NCBI GenBank assembly: GCA_013399855.1 | Contig: VXAY01002117.1 | Span: forward strand, 1,461,744 to 1,525,743 | Source: Oxyruncus cristatus | Lineage: Eukaryota > Chordata > Aves > Passeriformes > Cotingidae | DNA length: 64,000 bases | Direction of reading: 5' to 3' | The notes under the pieces: model-generated | Database searches by the model: none | What the model saw: the letters and a program-made list of their open reading frames with translations, nothing else | What the model was told of the DNA's origin: nothing | Shown here: in pieces, positions 1 to 43,583 of the stretch | Layout: every line of letters begins with the position of its first letter | Position numbering within the stretch: position 1 is the first letter of the stretch | Translations under genes and position numbers: made by a program

Positions 1-175
1 TAAGTAATGTTCTACTGATAACTGTCATCCAGCACAGCTGCTCCTGCTGCAGCGGTTACTGGGGATAGTGATCAAACAAAGCCTTTACAAAGCACGTGCT
101 TGGTTTTAAGCCGTATAAATTCTCACTTTCCTGCTGGCACAGAGACACTCACTGTGGTTACTTGCACGTTTGCAG

Positions 176-30796
<30,621 letters not shown>

Positions 30797-33350
30797 TACA
30801 CAAACCACAGTGCCCAGCTCATTGGACTTTTGTGGATCTGTCTTCTCAAGGAATGAATGAACTTTTGTATTGGATTTCCTAGAGGAAAATTGTTTCATGG
30901 TGCAATTCAAATAATGAGGTTCCACGAAAGAGCTTACGAAGCAATTAAAAAGCGTTGTGGTAGTGGCAGAATCCTCTACAGTGAAACTAGAGTGTGCCTG
31001 ATGTGCAGGGAAAACCAAGTCTTGCAATCCATGGTTTTTCCACACTTGTTCAATTTATGTTCTGAGCAAACAAGAAACGTGATGCCATAATGTGATTAAT
31101 CTGGCTACTGCAAAACCGACATGTACCCAAACACTGGATTTCATCAGCTGTTGAACAGAAAATCCGAGTCAAAATGTGAAATCATTCAGCCCTTATCTAC
31201 CCAGTAAATTATAAAAAAAAAAAAAAAAGCATACAACAGCATTTTTTTTTTTTTTAAATTCACGAAGGTACATTACTTCATGCCATATTTTGTAAAAGCA
31301 TATCCAGCACTTGCTTTACCTAAGACTACGAGTGCCTGCATGGGGTGCACCACAGAGCTCAAGTTCCTGGGGCAGAAGTGAATTGGAAGGCAAGTCAGCA
31401 ACCAAGGATGTAACAACGCCTTGCATTAAGGAGGTTTGTGGAAATGCGTTTGCCAGTGGTGTGTATGACAAAATATGAGCTGTTACAATGAACTTAATAA
31501 CTTAATAAGACTGATTTTGTGCTTTATACTGCATGGAAACTATTTTAAGAAGAAAACTAGCAATTTATCACATCATATCAGGAAAAAAAACCCTAACACA
31601 GTGACTTCTGTTTATTTTTATAAGTTCATTATATTATGTTTCTTAGAGTGTAAACAGGAACCAAGCAAACTAAAACGCTATTTCTGTTCTGTCACTTTCC
31701 ATGCTTGAACAGACATTCTGCTAGTGTTTATTCTTTAAGCACTCTCAAGGGGAAAAAATGCCTTTTATTTTTATAAGAGTAAAAAAACTCCCGAAAATAT
31801 TTTGCACTGAATGTACCAAAGTTGAAGGGACATTATGATCTGACTGATAGCAAACTGCATCACTATCAAGTATCTATAAAAACGCTTAGGAACCAGGCTT
31901 TCTTCACAGTGCCATGTCTATAGATATCAGGACTGTGCACTTAAGTAATAATTTTATAATACTATATGTGATATTGTAATATGCATTTATTTTAAATGCA
32001 TCCGGGTCATTTTTCATGCATTGGATAACTTAATGCAGTGGAGTTTAATACAGATATTTCATATTCTCCCCACAAATTTTTATTTGTACAGCACCATAAA
32101 ACACTAGCTCATTTGGAAAACCATGAGTAACCTACTTTAAGGTGAGCCACTGGTCGTAATGCCACTGTCTTGTATCAGTGAACACCTACAAGATGTAAAC
32201 TGTTCGTAGTGTCCAAGCTTGCATTTTCACTGATAAATAGTTTTCTTATCAGATGTTATTTGAAACAGTTTTTATGGCATATCAAGCACTGCATGGACAC
32301 CAGTTTCTTTATGCTTAATTTTGCTGAAATACACGAGGCTTGCTCGCATCTATTTTTGGTACTTTCCTCCAGATGGTCTTGTGGAACACTTGTGCAGCTG
32401 CGCGCCGTGTCTCGTACAGCTGCTGTCACGCAGTGCATCCCCACCACATTTTAAAATTCCCGAAGTTGCACTTGGATACTGGATGACAGGAACACGAATC
32501 TGGCTCTGTGCTAGCCCTTTTGGCAGCACCGAAGCACAGCAAGCCCTGTTCTGTGGGAGAAGTAGCTTTTGAAGTGAAGTTCTCACTTTGGAGACTCTTG
32601 AAAGGGCATCTCAGGGAGGTATCCTGCTTTGTTCTTGTGGGAGGTTCTTTCCAACGGATGTGAACATCTATGGAGATGTCGTCAGCAGGGACTGCCAGTC
32701 CACCCTCCAAGTCAGAAGGCAGGTGCAGCTGTGGTGGTGGCAGCAGAGACCGAGAAAACCCTTCAGAATTACTGAAAACGTTACGCGTGCAAAGAAAAAG
32801 CAAAATCAGAGGGAAAGCATTCTTTTATTTCAAGAATAATTGAGCTTCTGCATGACATCTGGGACTCTCTTAAGTAACACAGCTTTTCTTACGCTACTTC
32901 CGGCTGGTATGAAGTAGCAAAGAAAAATCCAAACATGTCACCCTAATTCTACACATATATTTATCGGTCTTCGCTAAGATTGCATGTCACAGATCCTAAT
33001 GCACATCTTTTTTCAGAACATGAATGAGCAGTAGGCAAACTGACTTTTCATCAGGTCACTCCAGCATGGCTCATGTTTCATATGATCCATTCACTGAGTA
33101 GCTAAAACTCTGGCACTCGAAGCAGAATGGTTGAAGGACTAGAGAATTTTCATTTTACAATACTGTGTTATCTGTGGTCTAAAAAAGAGATTTCCCAGGT
33201 GGAAACTGTATCTACAAGTTTTGAACCAGATACTCTTTGGAATGAAAAGTTTAAATACTTGGCACAAAGTAAGTTTATACTAGTTTGCCTTTTAAGTTAT
33301 GCTTTTGTACAAAACTAAAACAATAAATGCATCTTGTCAATTTTTATTTA
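30797..33350 (+). other. HECW2: HECW2 3' UTR (minimum extent)
   Basis: Non-coding sequence continuous with the last exon. It carries homopolymer A and T runs near 31213 and 31242. The first well-formed end is an AATAAA at 33322-33327 followed by T/G-rich sequence. Later AATAAA hexamers at 35642, 37311, 37873 and 39517 could extend it, and family members have long 3' UTRs, so the end is inferred. Confidence 0.6.
33322..33327 (+). terminator. Candidate HECW2 poly(A) signal
   Basis: A canonical AATAAA about 2.5 kb after the HECW2 stop, with T- and TG-rich sequence shortly downstream. It is one of several candidates. Confidence 0.5.
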
Positions 33351-36300
33351 AATATATCTACTGCACCCATTTTTTCTGTATTTATGCATGTAAAAATAAT
33401 TTAAATTAGCCATGATGATCTGGTATTCTGTAAAGATGTGACAGGGTCACCGGTGGGGCAGCTGTCAGTTAGAAAATAGGTAAATTTTAAAAAATCCAGA
33501 ATTTTTGTGGCATTAAATCCAAGAGAGACTGAGGAGAAACTGCTGCTTCCTCCTTTGCTGCCAGCATCACCTGGGGGACTCTAGAAAAACACTGTTTGAA
33601 AGGTGAGCTGTTAGTGGCCTGGATACAGCTGCCTGTGGTGCCTCGAGCTGGCTGGCTCTCTGTGATGGTGTAAGTGATGCTGCTGCCCTGAAGAGATTAG
33701 CAAGGAGGCAGTATGGGAAAGGAAGCCTGAGCTTTGTCAAACACCCACATCTCCTGGCAACTGCTTGAAATATTCTCCCTTTGGTGTTGGAAGCCATTCC
33801 TGTTAAATGTGTCCCAAGTGAAAGCCAACTTCTGTGTCCTGTAGCTGAGTGCAACCAGTGACCATGATGCTTTCACTTAGGACGTGCTGTGTGGCAGGAA
33901 CAAGAGTCCAGATAGAGAACGACTTGAGAAGCCTATCTGAAAGCTCTGCATCTCCTCAGAGCCTTTCCAGATGGTGCAAAGGAGCTTTTCATTTAGGAAG
34001 AAAACAAGGCAGTCAAACTGAAGTAGACTCGTTAGCTAGAGTGATGACAACTTGTCCTAACTTAACCTGCAGCATCTCCATCAGACAGAGTCTGGCAGGG
34101 GAGGTCCCTGCAAGAATTTAAGCGAGGTGCCCATGTTTTCTGCTCTGCTGGGAGGTGGAGCCACTCATCACCAGCCAAAAGGCAGCTCGCAGGTCAGTGC
34201 AGCTCTCATGGCCAGGCTCTCAGCAGAGTAGCCTCTGTCCCCAGCACCCCAAGGTCAGGTCCACCTCTTTCCAGGTCCCAAAATCCCAGGCTAGCAGAGG
34301 TGCACTTTGCTTACCTGGCACTGCTAGCAGTCAGTTTAACCATTGCACTCCTAAATACACCAGAAAAGCTTGTAATCAGTGCAATTGCTCAGTGTGGCAC
34401 CTACTGTAACAAGCAGTCACCCGTTCAAGGTCTGCAAGCCAGACAAGGACAGCGGTGCTTTTGCCCGCAGCAGGCGGGAGACAACCATCTGCCACCTCTG
34501 CCACACTGTCAGCAGCACCTGGCAGGGTAAGATGGGAAAGCCTTTCAACCCAGACCATGTTCCCCACCCCCTGCCTGCTGTTTTACCTTCATCTTCATCA
34601 TCAAATAATTGCCTTTTTTTCTTTCGAACATAATATTCATTATACTTGTACTGAACCTACCATAAAAATTGTTAATATGGCTTAGAGAGTATCTGGGGTG
34701 AAATCCATGTGTGCACACAGGCCTGCTGGGCACCACATGAACTCCACTTTGCAGCAGCTAACCTTGGGTCACACAGGGTACAGGGAATATATGTAATCTT
34801 TGGGGAAACTGAAAATCTAGGCAGCAGCATGCTGGCAGGACATCAGACAAAATTTCTGGCGTGAGTTAAACTGGCAGAGCACCAGACTGGTAGTTTGCTC
34901 TGTTTAAAATTATAGGAAAGAGAAGAGTTTTGTGGTTGCTTATGTATTTTTAATCCTTGAAAAAAAAAGGAAAAAAATTTTTTCTGAAGCATTCACAAGG
35001 CATCATCTGGTTTTTAAATGGAATCTCAGCAGTATTAATTGCAGATGTTTATGGACTTTCTGCAGTGGTAGCTGCAGAATTTTATGGAGATACTTGAAGC
35101 ACACTGTCTCTGGACTGAGGGAATTCCTATTCACAAAAGGGGAATCTGCAGCAGCTGTGTTTGAATAGCCAGTGTAAGTTCAATTCCCAAAGCGTAAAGC
35201 AAGTTACTTCTTTTCAGCGAATGAAACTCATTTGCATTAAATTATACAGTAGTTTTGGTTTTCCTTCCACTTTTTTATGTGGAGGGTTAATTTATTCCTG
35301 GGTTTAGTAATAGGAACTGAGCAGAAGTTTGGTCTTCTGTTGTAAGATTGCAGACACAGATTTAGTGATAACACTCAACCATCGCTGCTCTTTGCCCTTC
35401 TCATCCTTTCCTCTCTGGACAAGCAAATTGAACTCCAAGCAAAATTTGAGAAGAATTACTCAAACCTGGCTTCTTAAACTGTTTGCATTTTGGCTCTATT
35501 ATGTGGTATGAAACAGAATTGCAGAAGTGTTATGGGTTGACTCACTCATCAATTGCAAGTAAAAAATTCTTTGTAATTTTGTTAGCACAACCAGAGTGGC
35601 TGCTCTTGGACTAATCTAATTTTTTTGCCTAAATATTTTACAATAAAAAAGAATTTGGGAGGTTGAATTTGAAATTACTTGTTTGCTGGAAGATAAACAT
35701 ATGTTAGGTAAATAGTAAAAGGACTATATTGTAAAGCCAGTACAACTCATTTTTGTTAGCAGTGTGCAAAATTATAAAGCTGACTATCCAAACACTGAAA
35801 GATGGTTTCTATTTTGCATCTCTTTCAAATAGGCAATAAGCTTCATAATGCTTCTGTTCAATTTTAGATTGACTAATTTTGGCACTAGACTACTACTATT
35901 TAGGATGTTCAGTGCTATGAAGTTTTTTTATTTAAACACTTTTAGTATTTTTAAAAATAATTTTACGGAAAGAAAGGTATTTTTCAGGTTGAAACTTCTT
36001 TTAGGGCTTTACTCAGAGCCATGTAATGCCATAGGTATTTTAAGGTAAAATCATCATTTGAGAGTTCTGTTTTGTATACCTGACATGATGACTTTCTGAC
36101 CATTTCTTGGAAAGGCTCCTCCTGACTGTAGGTGAAAGGATGATAGTCAAAAACTCCTCTGGAATGGTTACAATCCATTGTGTATCTGTATGTATTCAAA
36201 GTGCATGTAAAAACACCTCCTAAGGAGTATATGAAATAATTGCTACGCTCATTGATTGACCCCTCTTCTAAATCAATAATTCAAATTTTGAACTTGTTTC

Positions 36301-39300
36301 CTTTCAGATTACATTGCAGAATAATTATAAACTAAAAATCAAATTTTAACTAGTGAGGTATTCTGACAAATTTCTTAAAGTTATGGTGAATGCAAAAGGT
36401 AGCTAAGCTATGCTGCTCTCCTTCCTCCTGTTAAAAAACTTTTGAATAATGAAACTCATCTCTCCCGTTTTCAGTTGTTTCTTTTTTTAGAACTTTCAGA
36501 AGCTTCTCATTCAGCCCCTTCTAGAATAAGCCTTGTCTTAGAAGGCTTTTGTTAAGCACTCAGGAGGTATATTGTTCAAGTAATTTAACATACTTTTGTG
36601 CTGACGTCATTGTAATTAGCTTTTAAATGTATAGACCTACAGAACTCCACAGGACTCTGGTCTCCTTTATTCTGGGCTGCCTTCCAAAGGCCATCCTTCC
36701 TCTCCCTTTTGATTGCCCATAATCCTACAATCAGCCAGAGACAATTGCTGACCACCTACGCTGACCGAAGCTGTAGTATCAGAGTAAGACTGTGGGTTTG
36801 TTTATTTTTCCAAGCAGCTTCCATCAGTCCAGAGTCGATAGGATCACTGTTACTCTGACATCCAGATTAGGTGGTTTAAGAAAATCAGTCATAAAAGATT
36901 TTTGGAAAACAGTTGAATAGGAATCCAAGGGTAAAATGTCCTTTGATTTCGGTTTTCTAAAAATAAAGAGGCAGGAGATTTTTCTTGTAATATTTTATAT
37001 TGCCAGAATTTGTGATCCCCCTGGGCCGCTTCGGGCTGTTGGCATAGCCTGTGCAGTGGGGCAGGTGAGTGCTGATCCAGAAATCACAGCAGCAGGGATT
37101 TATTACCTTAGTGAGGACTGTGCCTTCCACAGCTGGAGACTTTGTCATACAGCCCTTGAATGAGATTGTTCCAAAAGCTCGTTCCGATCAGCGATGCCTG
37201 CTAATTGCAATGCAAGCAGCTCATGACATACGCCACTGACTACTCAACATCTTTCGTTTTAAGTGAGAATTACAATTTTTATAATTAGAAACACTCATCT
37301 AGCAGTATAAGGTCAATAAAATAAGTTTTTGCTGAGACGTCATATTTGATGGCCATGCTGACTGCAGCCAGACATTGGAGCTGAGTAATTTTAAAGTAGA
37401 TTACTGTATGAATAAGCAAATAAATCTCTGAAGCCTCATAAATAATTCTAAGGTAGGAATGTAATTGCAGGTGCTGTAATGATAAGTTCCATGCAGCACA
37501 TAGAGCACACAAGATGCAGCCATGGAAGAGTGGTAGAGTGAAGATAAGTTTGGAGGAGTAGGGACAGAAATAGGACTGCACTTTGCAAATAGGGAGCAGG
37601 ACAGTGAGCTGTGAATGATCACTGGGTACACAAAAGGGGATACTTTTTGTTTGAAAATTAGGCTATGATAATGCACCTAGGGAAAAATTACTATTCATCC
37701 TGAAGTACATTAGTGTTACTGCAACTGCAAGATGTGGTTTACCTAATCATTAGGTTTTGAAAATCTAAACTACACAGAAAATTTACTTCCATGTGCATTA
37801 TTCCTTGTTGTATTAGGATTGGGTTGCTTTTTTTTTTTATTTGGGTTATTTTCAGGAAAATGATGGCTTTAAATAAAGGAAGGGTGGTGTCTGGAAGTCC
37901 TCTTTACTCTTGTTAGTACAAATAATGACTGTTTAATTACTATCTGTGTTTGGCAAGAGAAATAACATGTGATAAGAAGCTAAATCAATGCAACCAATGG
38001 TGACATCCCTAATACTTAGATGCGTTGAAATGCAGATTTATTTTTTTTCTTAGATGCTTGGGGTTTGTGTTATGGTTGTGTAAGAACCATGCATTTCCAC
38101 AAAGACAGGGATGGATATGCCATTTCTAAAGCTTACTTAAGGTAATTAAAATATTCTCAATGACCTAGTTAGCTTTAGCCAAGCTGATGCAAGTCTTGAC
38201 TCCATTCACACTTTAACGACATTATTAGAAGAAATATTGTGTAAGAGCATAGGAAGACTTCAGGATGGGGTTCTTTACCCAAAAGCTGATCTGGCTCTTT
38301 ACCTAAAAGACAAGACTATTGGATGCATCATGCAAGAGTCAAAAGAAGAATTCCTTGTGAGTTTTCTTCTTCAACACGGTAACTGAGGTGGTAAGAACTG
38401 ATATAAACTTGAAGCCCTAAATGGGAAGACAACTAGTACATTGAACCATAATGGTTCAATAGTTCCATACAGCAGGACATTTTTCTGCAATGAGTCTGCA
38501 ACACTCAGGAGACTGCTGTTTATTATCAGCATTGCAGGGAGAGGAAGAATTCTAATAATATTCAGTACACAAATCATATTAGGAGGATGCTTTTTCTTCG
38601 TAATCCGTTTTTCCTTGGAATGACATAGCCTTGAGGGCATCCATGAATTCTGATCAGAAAGGCTGCTTTTTGTATAAGTGACTGAACATTTGTACTTGTA
38701 AGGGCTGGTACAGTATGGAAAGGGAGAACTTTGGAGAACGAGAAGGTAATGAGGGATGTGGTGTGGAATACTGTTACCCCCGAGTCAGCTGATATTCCTG
38801 CCCTGACTAGGCTACAGTTTGGTTTATTCAGCATGTTTGAAAGCGCATATAGTTTTACAAGCTTTTGTAGTGGGGATGCAGGCATCCAGAATCTAATAGG
38901 AATATAGGTGCATCTCCCTCATTTTTGACAATTACTTGATATAATTTTATAACAGGTTCTTTGTTTTTAAAGAATTTCAGGCACTGACAATACAGAGTGC
39001 GTATTTATTTCTAAGCTTTAAGTAGAACACGGTGTATTTTTTAATCCTTTCCATACTTTTCAGTTAAGTGTTCACAAGACTGTATATCAAATACAATACC
39101 AAGTTTTTCTATCTTTCTACAAGCCAATTTAAGTTTCATCTGAATTTGGTATATGTCTTTCATGAAACACTAAATGGGGAATATGTGCTTCAAGCATTAA
39201 GATGGTCTATGTCCTTTTCTCCATTTACATTGCATAACATTTCACTTCTTTTTCTTTGAGGCAGAGAGAACAGTTAGAAAATGTGTTGAGTGTGTTACAG

Positions 39301-42300
39301 GGGTACACAATGTGTTTCATTGTGCCTGGCTTCAAGGAATGTACTATAATGTTTGACTGCTCACAGATTTACATAATTTGAATACAGGACTGTTGTGTTG
39401 TATTTCCTGTTACTCAAAAACATTTGGGGAAAAGATTTTTCTGTGTATAATTTTATTTTCATACTGATCTCTATTTTGTTTAAGACCATGTTTCATCATG
39501 AAATCACTTAATTAAAATAAATCTTCTTACAAAATCCACTTTGGAAATAACTTCTTTCATTGTGCCTCTGAATATACTGTAACATAATTTTTTAAATGAG
39601 TACCTTTAGATCATTCTATGCCCTTTGCAGCATTTTAAAACCTTTAGAGGAACCACAAGATACTCTTTGTGACATCACCTTTACTAAGTCCTATCTGGTG
39701 GCCTATGGAGTCTGGCGTATTATAAACCATCATTTTGGATGGGGAGAAAGTAAGGATTCTGCAGCCATATGCAGCATAATTTGAATAAGAACTACATATG
39801 GGAAAAAAACCACCACCCTATGACAAATGAACAAAGCACCAGATATCACAGGTAACACGTTGGAGAGGCCCAGGCTTTGTGTAAGAGGCTCTGCTTTTGA
39901 CTGGAGCACCAGTGGCTGTAACACAGGAAAGCACTGTATTTTCACAGGGAAATATCTTCAGGGAAAAACGCATTTTTCTGTCTTGAATACAAGTCAGTGC
40001 TTCCCCCCCACCACCCCCCAGAGATTTCCTTCTACTTTTCTAGCAGATAATTCTAGTTCTGGTAGGAGATACTGGTCTTTCATCAGCACTTAGGCAAGGG
40101 TTCTCCCCACCAAGACACAGGAGAATGGTGAAATGGCAAGTTGTCACTTCTCTTTTGTGTTACATAAACTCTTCATAGAATCTGATAGTTAAGAGATATT
40201 TCTACTATTTTAATCTTTTTTTAGAAGGTAATTTTGCATTCTTTTCCTGGTACCAGAGCTGTGATGAAAGCTAACCTGAATCACTGGAAGGAGAGCTGCC
40301 GTGGGAAGAGGTCAGGCTTTGAGACTGCAGCCCTTTCAGAATCTGTTCTCTGTTGTCATTCTTGATGTTAAGACTCATATATTCATCCAGGTCACCGATA
40401 AATGATGCCACGTATTGCACAATTTCTCACTTTCCTCTCAGTATAAACACTGGAGTTGGTATGGAGCTCATGCTGAATATCCAGAGACTTTGCCCACTGG
40501 ATTGAGGATTGCCTTTTGTGAGATGGTGGTGCAGAGATTGTGGCACAGGTAAAAAAAAAAAAAAAAAAAAAAAAGAACGGTCAAATGTTTTTTAAAATTA
40601 CCTGTATTAAATAAGAAAATGATAATTCTTTTTGCATAACGGTAGTGTGTGTATTCAGTGATTAGTTCATGTCCAGAACTGCAAATATGGCAAGATGTGT
40701 TGTGCTGATTCTGAGGGGCCTGTAGCAAAACAGCATTCTGTGCTTTATTTCCTAGTTTAGGTTGGTATTTGGTATCATAGAGGTTGCTTCACCTAACAGT
40801 GCTCTGGTAGACGTCTGAGGCATGGGTAATATCTATAGGGTAGCGTTGCTTACTTTATCCCCTCAGAGTGAGAGAAACATTTGGTAAGCATAGGAGTACC
40901 CCCCTAAGACAAGCTGCTTTATGCTGTGATCTGAGATGCACTGAATCAGCCCGTTTTTCAGCTGGCCTGCCACACTCTGTGCTGTTTTGGCCTGCCAACT
41001 CCATGTTCTTTTCTCAAGCCATCAGCTCTGGCTACTTTGCACAACAGCAATCACCCACTTTGCAGGGGGATTTGCTCAATCTTGAAGGCTGCAGCAGTAG
41101 AGGCAACATGTAGAACGTTTATCTTTTCCCCATGAGTTTTAACTGCAGGATGCTGGAGATGCTCGGGTAAGCCATTGTTTTGGGCGCCGTGTTGCATTGC
41201 TTAAGCACGCACCACGCTGTGGAAGGGCCGTGCTGCAAAGAAGCTTAAAAGCTTGCTGGAGTTTACTCTTTTGCCTCGTGTTTTTTGAGGCCTTTTTTGG
41301 TGCTACAGTTCAGGTTGTTGTCCTGTCAAAAGAAGTTAACACAAACGAGCTGGAGAAGGTGGATCAGACATTCCCAGCTTCCAGCTATGCGGCTCCTAAA
41401 GTTGTGTGCTTGCCCCCCACCCCTGTGACAGCTACCTGCTGGGAAGGGTGGGTTGCCATCTTTTTCCCTAAAGCTAGCTCCCTAAAACACCTCTGTGGCT
41501 CTCATCGACACGAGCTGTACATCACAGCTTGGCCAGATGGATAACTGGTCAAGAAGAAATTGTTATTTTCATGAAAGCCTCTAAAGACTCTAAAAAGCCA
41601 GCTTTGTAATGGGTAGGTAATCAAGGTAAGCAAGAGAAGACGTAACTAAGAATCGGAATTATGAAGCTAACACCTTTAATTGCTATTTTTTAATTATCCC
41701 AAAGACCAGGTGTATACATTAGGAATAATAATAGTTCATGATCCTGTACTATTGTGACCTTCAGCCTACCATTCCCCCTTCTCCACCCCTTGTTTGTCAT
41801 TCTCAGTTGTGGTGTATCTAAGTAAAATTCCAAAGTCCTCAGGGTGGAGTCCTGTCAATTATACCCTTCTCTAAGTGCCATTCATGTTTCTATGGCATTA
41901 TATAAACAGATAACCAAGACTTACAATAACATGCATGTCATGAAAGCATTTTTAGTATTTACTTGGTTTTCAAAACTTCAAGGGGGAGTAGAGCAAATCT
42001 TGAAAAGGATCGGTAAAGGCACACAAGCAGCTAGGGAGACAAACAAAAGCACTGTCATTTACTTCTTGGCACCACCTGCTATAATAACCTAAAACATCTT
42101 AATTGTGGTCATCATTTAATTTTACTCTGTGGATCATTCGGTATGCTTGGAATGCTGCTTGCTTTTCACACTGCACAAAGAGCACTCCTCAACAAAACCA
42201 ATCTATTCCACGCGTTGTAGTTTTATTTGACAGATGTATTTGAGATCGCGTTATAATGAAGGAAAGGTACGATCTCGAACTCTGCAGAGTTCGGTCGTGT

Positions 42301-43084
42301 TGTGGAAGTCTGTGGGAGAGAGTAGACTGATTTCATCAAAAATACCCACAGCTCAAAGTGCTGAAAAATCAAGATGGAAGTTCAAGCGAGCAGGAGTTAC
42401 ACTTGAAAGGCAGCTCTTATTCTAAGTAGGTATATTTGTGTCAGCTACATGGTATAACATATTCTGAACTCTTCAAGAATACTTTCTGCTTTCTCAAACT
42501 GCATATCTTATCTTCATTTATACTCCTTTCATCTTAATGCAAGCTGTGACAATGTGACTTATGTACTTTACTCATCATTAACACAGCAATTACCCATTCC
42601 ACTGGCAGTGCCATGGCACAAACAAAATTAACCCAGTACCTCTAATGGTGCACCGCTGAAATGAAATACAGAACTCTTAAACTCTTATGCTACATTACTA
42701 TTACTGCCTTCATGACAAATCTATTATAAAACGGATGTTTGCAAATTTCTAGAGCAGCTGGTTGGATTGCTTCAGAGAAAATCAATTTGACAAACAAATT
42801 GCAGCTATTTTAGAACCCTTTCTAACTTCAGCTTATTTCTAAACCATGCTCTGGGCTATTTTGAATCCTCAGAAAGGGTCTTTGAAACTATAAGTTAAAG
42901 TCTTTCAACTTTTTTTTTTTTCTTCTGGGCTCCTTGAAGCACGAGGCTCTGAAGACGCAGTTGCCACTTCTATGCATGAAATTGTCAAGCAGGCTCCGTG
43001 CGAGACGTGTGTTTGTGTAAAAGCACTAAGAAGTGCGCTGTTCCCTGCAGATGTCGGTAAGAAGTGGTTTCCCAGGCTGTTTTT
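33351..43084. other. Intergenic interval between HECW2 and STK17B
   Basis: About 9.7 kb, mostly AT-rich. A GC-richer patch is at 33.55-34.6 kb, a pure A-run at about 40551-40574, and a full CRE-type palindrome at 36602-36609. No open frame here has family resemblance. Part of its left side may be distal HECW2 3' UTR. Confidence 0.6.
40551..40574 (+). repeat. Poly(A) homopolymer
   Basis: An uninterrupted run of about 24 A, with no recognisable retroposon body immediately upstream. It is probably a simple repeat. Confidence 0.7.
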
Positions 43085-43332
43085 AGCCGGGCTCAGCCAG
43101 CGCTGCGGTCGCCCGAGAGCTCGCCGGCTGCGTCATGATCCCAACCGCGAGCGGCCAGGCCGGCGGAGCGCACACGGCTGTGCCGCCGCGGCCGGGGCTC
43201 TGCCGCATCCCCGGACCCCAGCGGAGCGGAAACGCTGCAGACGCGGCTCCGCGTCCCGCGGCCGCGGGATGGGACGGCGATCCAGCCTCCGCGAGCTGCG
43301 GGCACACGCAGGGGCTGTCCCGCGGCTGCCCC

Positions 43333-43463
43333 NNNNNNNNNNNNNNNNNNNNNNNNNNNNNNNNNNNNNNNNNNNNNNNNNNNNNNNNNNNNNNNNNNNN
43401 NNNNNNNNNNNNNNNNNNNNNNNNNNNNNNNNNNNNNNNNNNNNNNNNNNNNNNNNNNNNNNN
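43333..43463. other. Assembly gap of 131 undetermined bases
   Basis: A run of N inside the GC-rich island. GC-rich promoter DNA is a common cause of such gaps; the true length may differ. Confidence 0.99.
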
Positions 43464-43499
43464 GGGTGGGCGGGGCCGGGCGCGCGCGCGGTCGGGGCA

Positions 43500-43583
43500 G
43501 CTGCGCCCCGCGGGCTGCGCGTTTCAAACGCCGAGAGCGAGCGAGGGAGAGGGAGGGCGGCGGGGAGCGGCGAGCGAGGAGCG
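43500..43583 (+). other. STK17B: Probable STK17B non-coding exon 1 (start approximate)
   Basis: A strong donor, GCG|GTGAGTG, is at 43583/43584 at the downstream edge of the island, after purine-rich GAGCGAGCGAGGGAGAGGG sequence typical of CpG-island first exons. STK17B in other vertebrates starts with a non-coding exon. The transcription start is inferred, not seen. Confidence 0.5.

Noticed and set aside
33550..34640. GC-richer patch with many small frames, considered as a gene or non-coding RNA
   Set aside because: No frame has a family match, splice structure or codon bias, and frames overlap on both strands.
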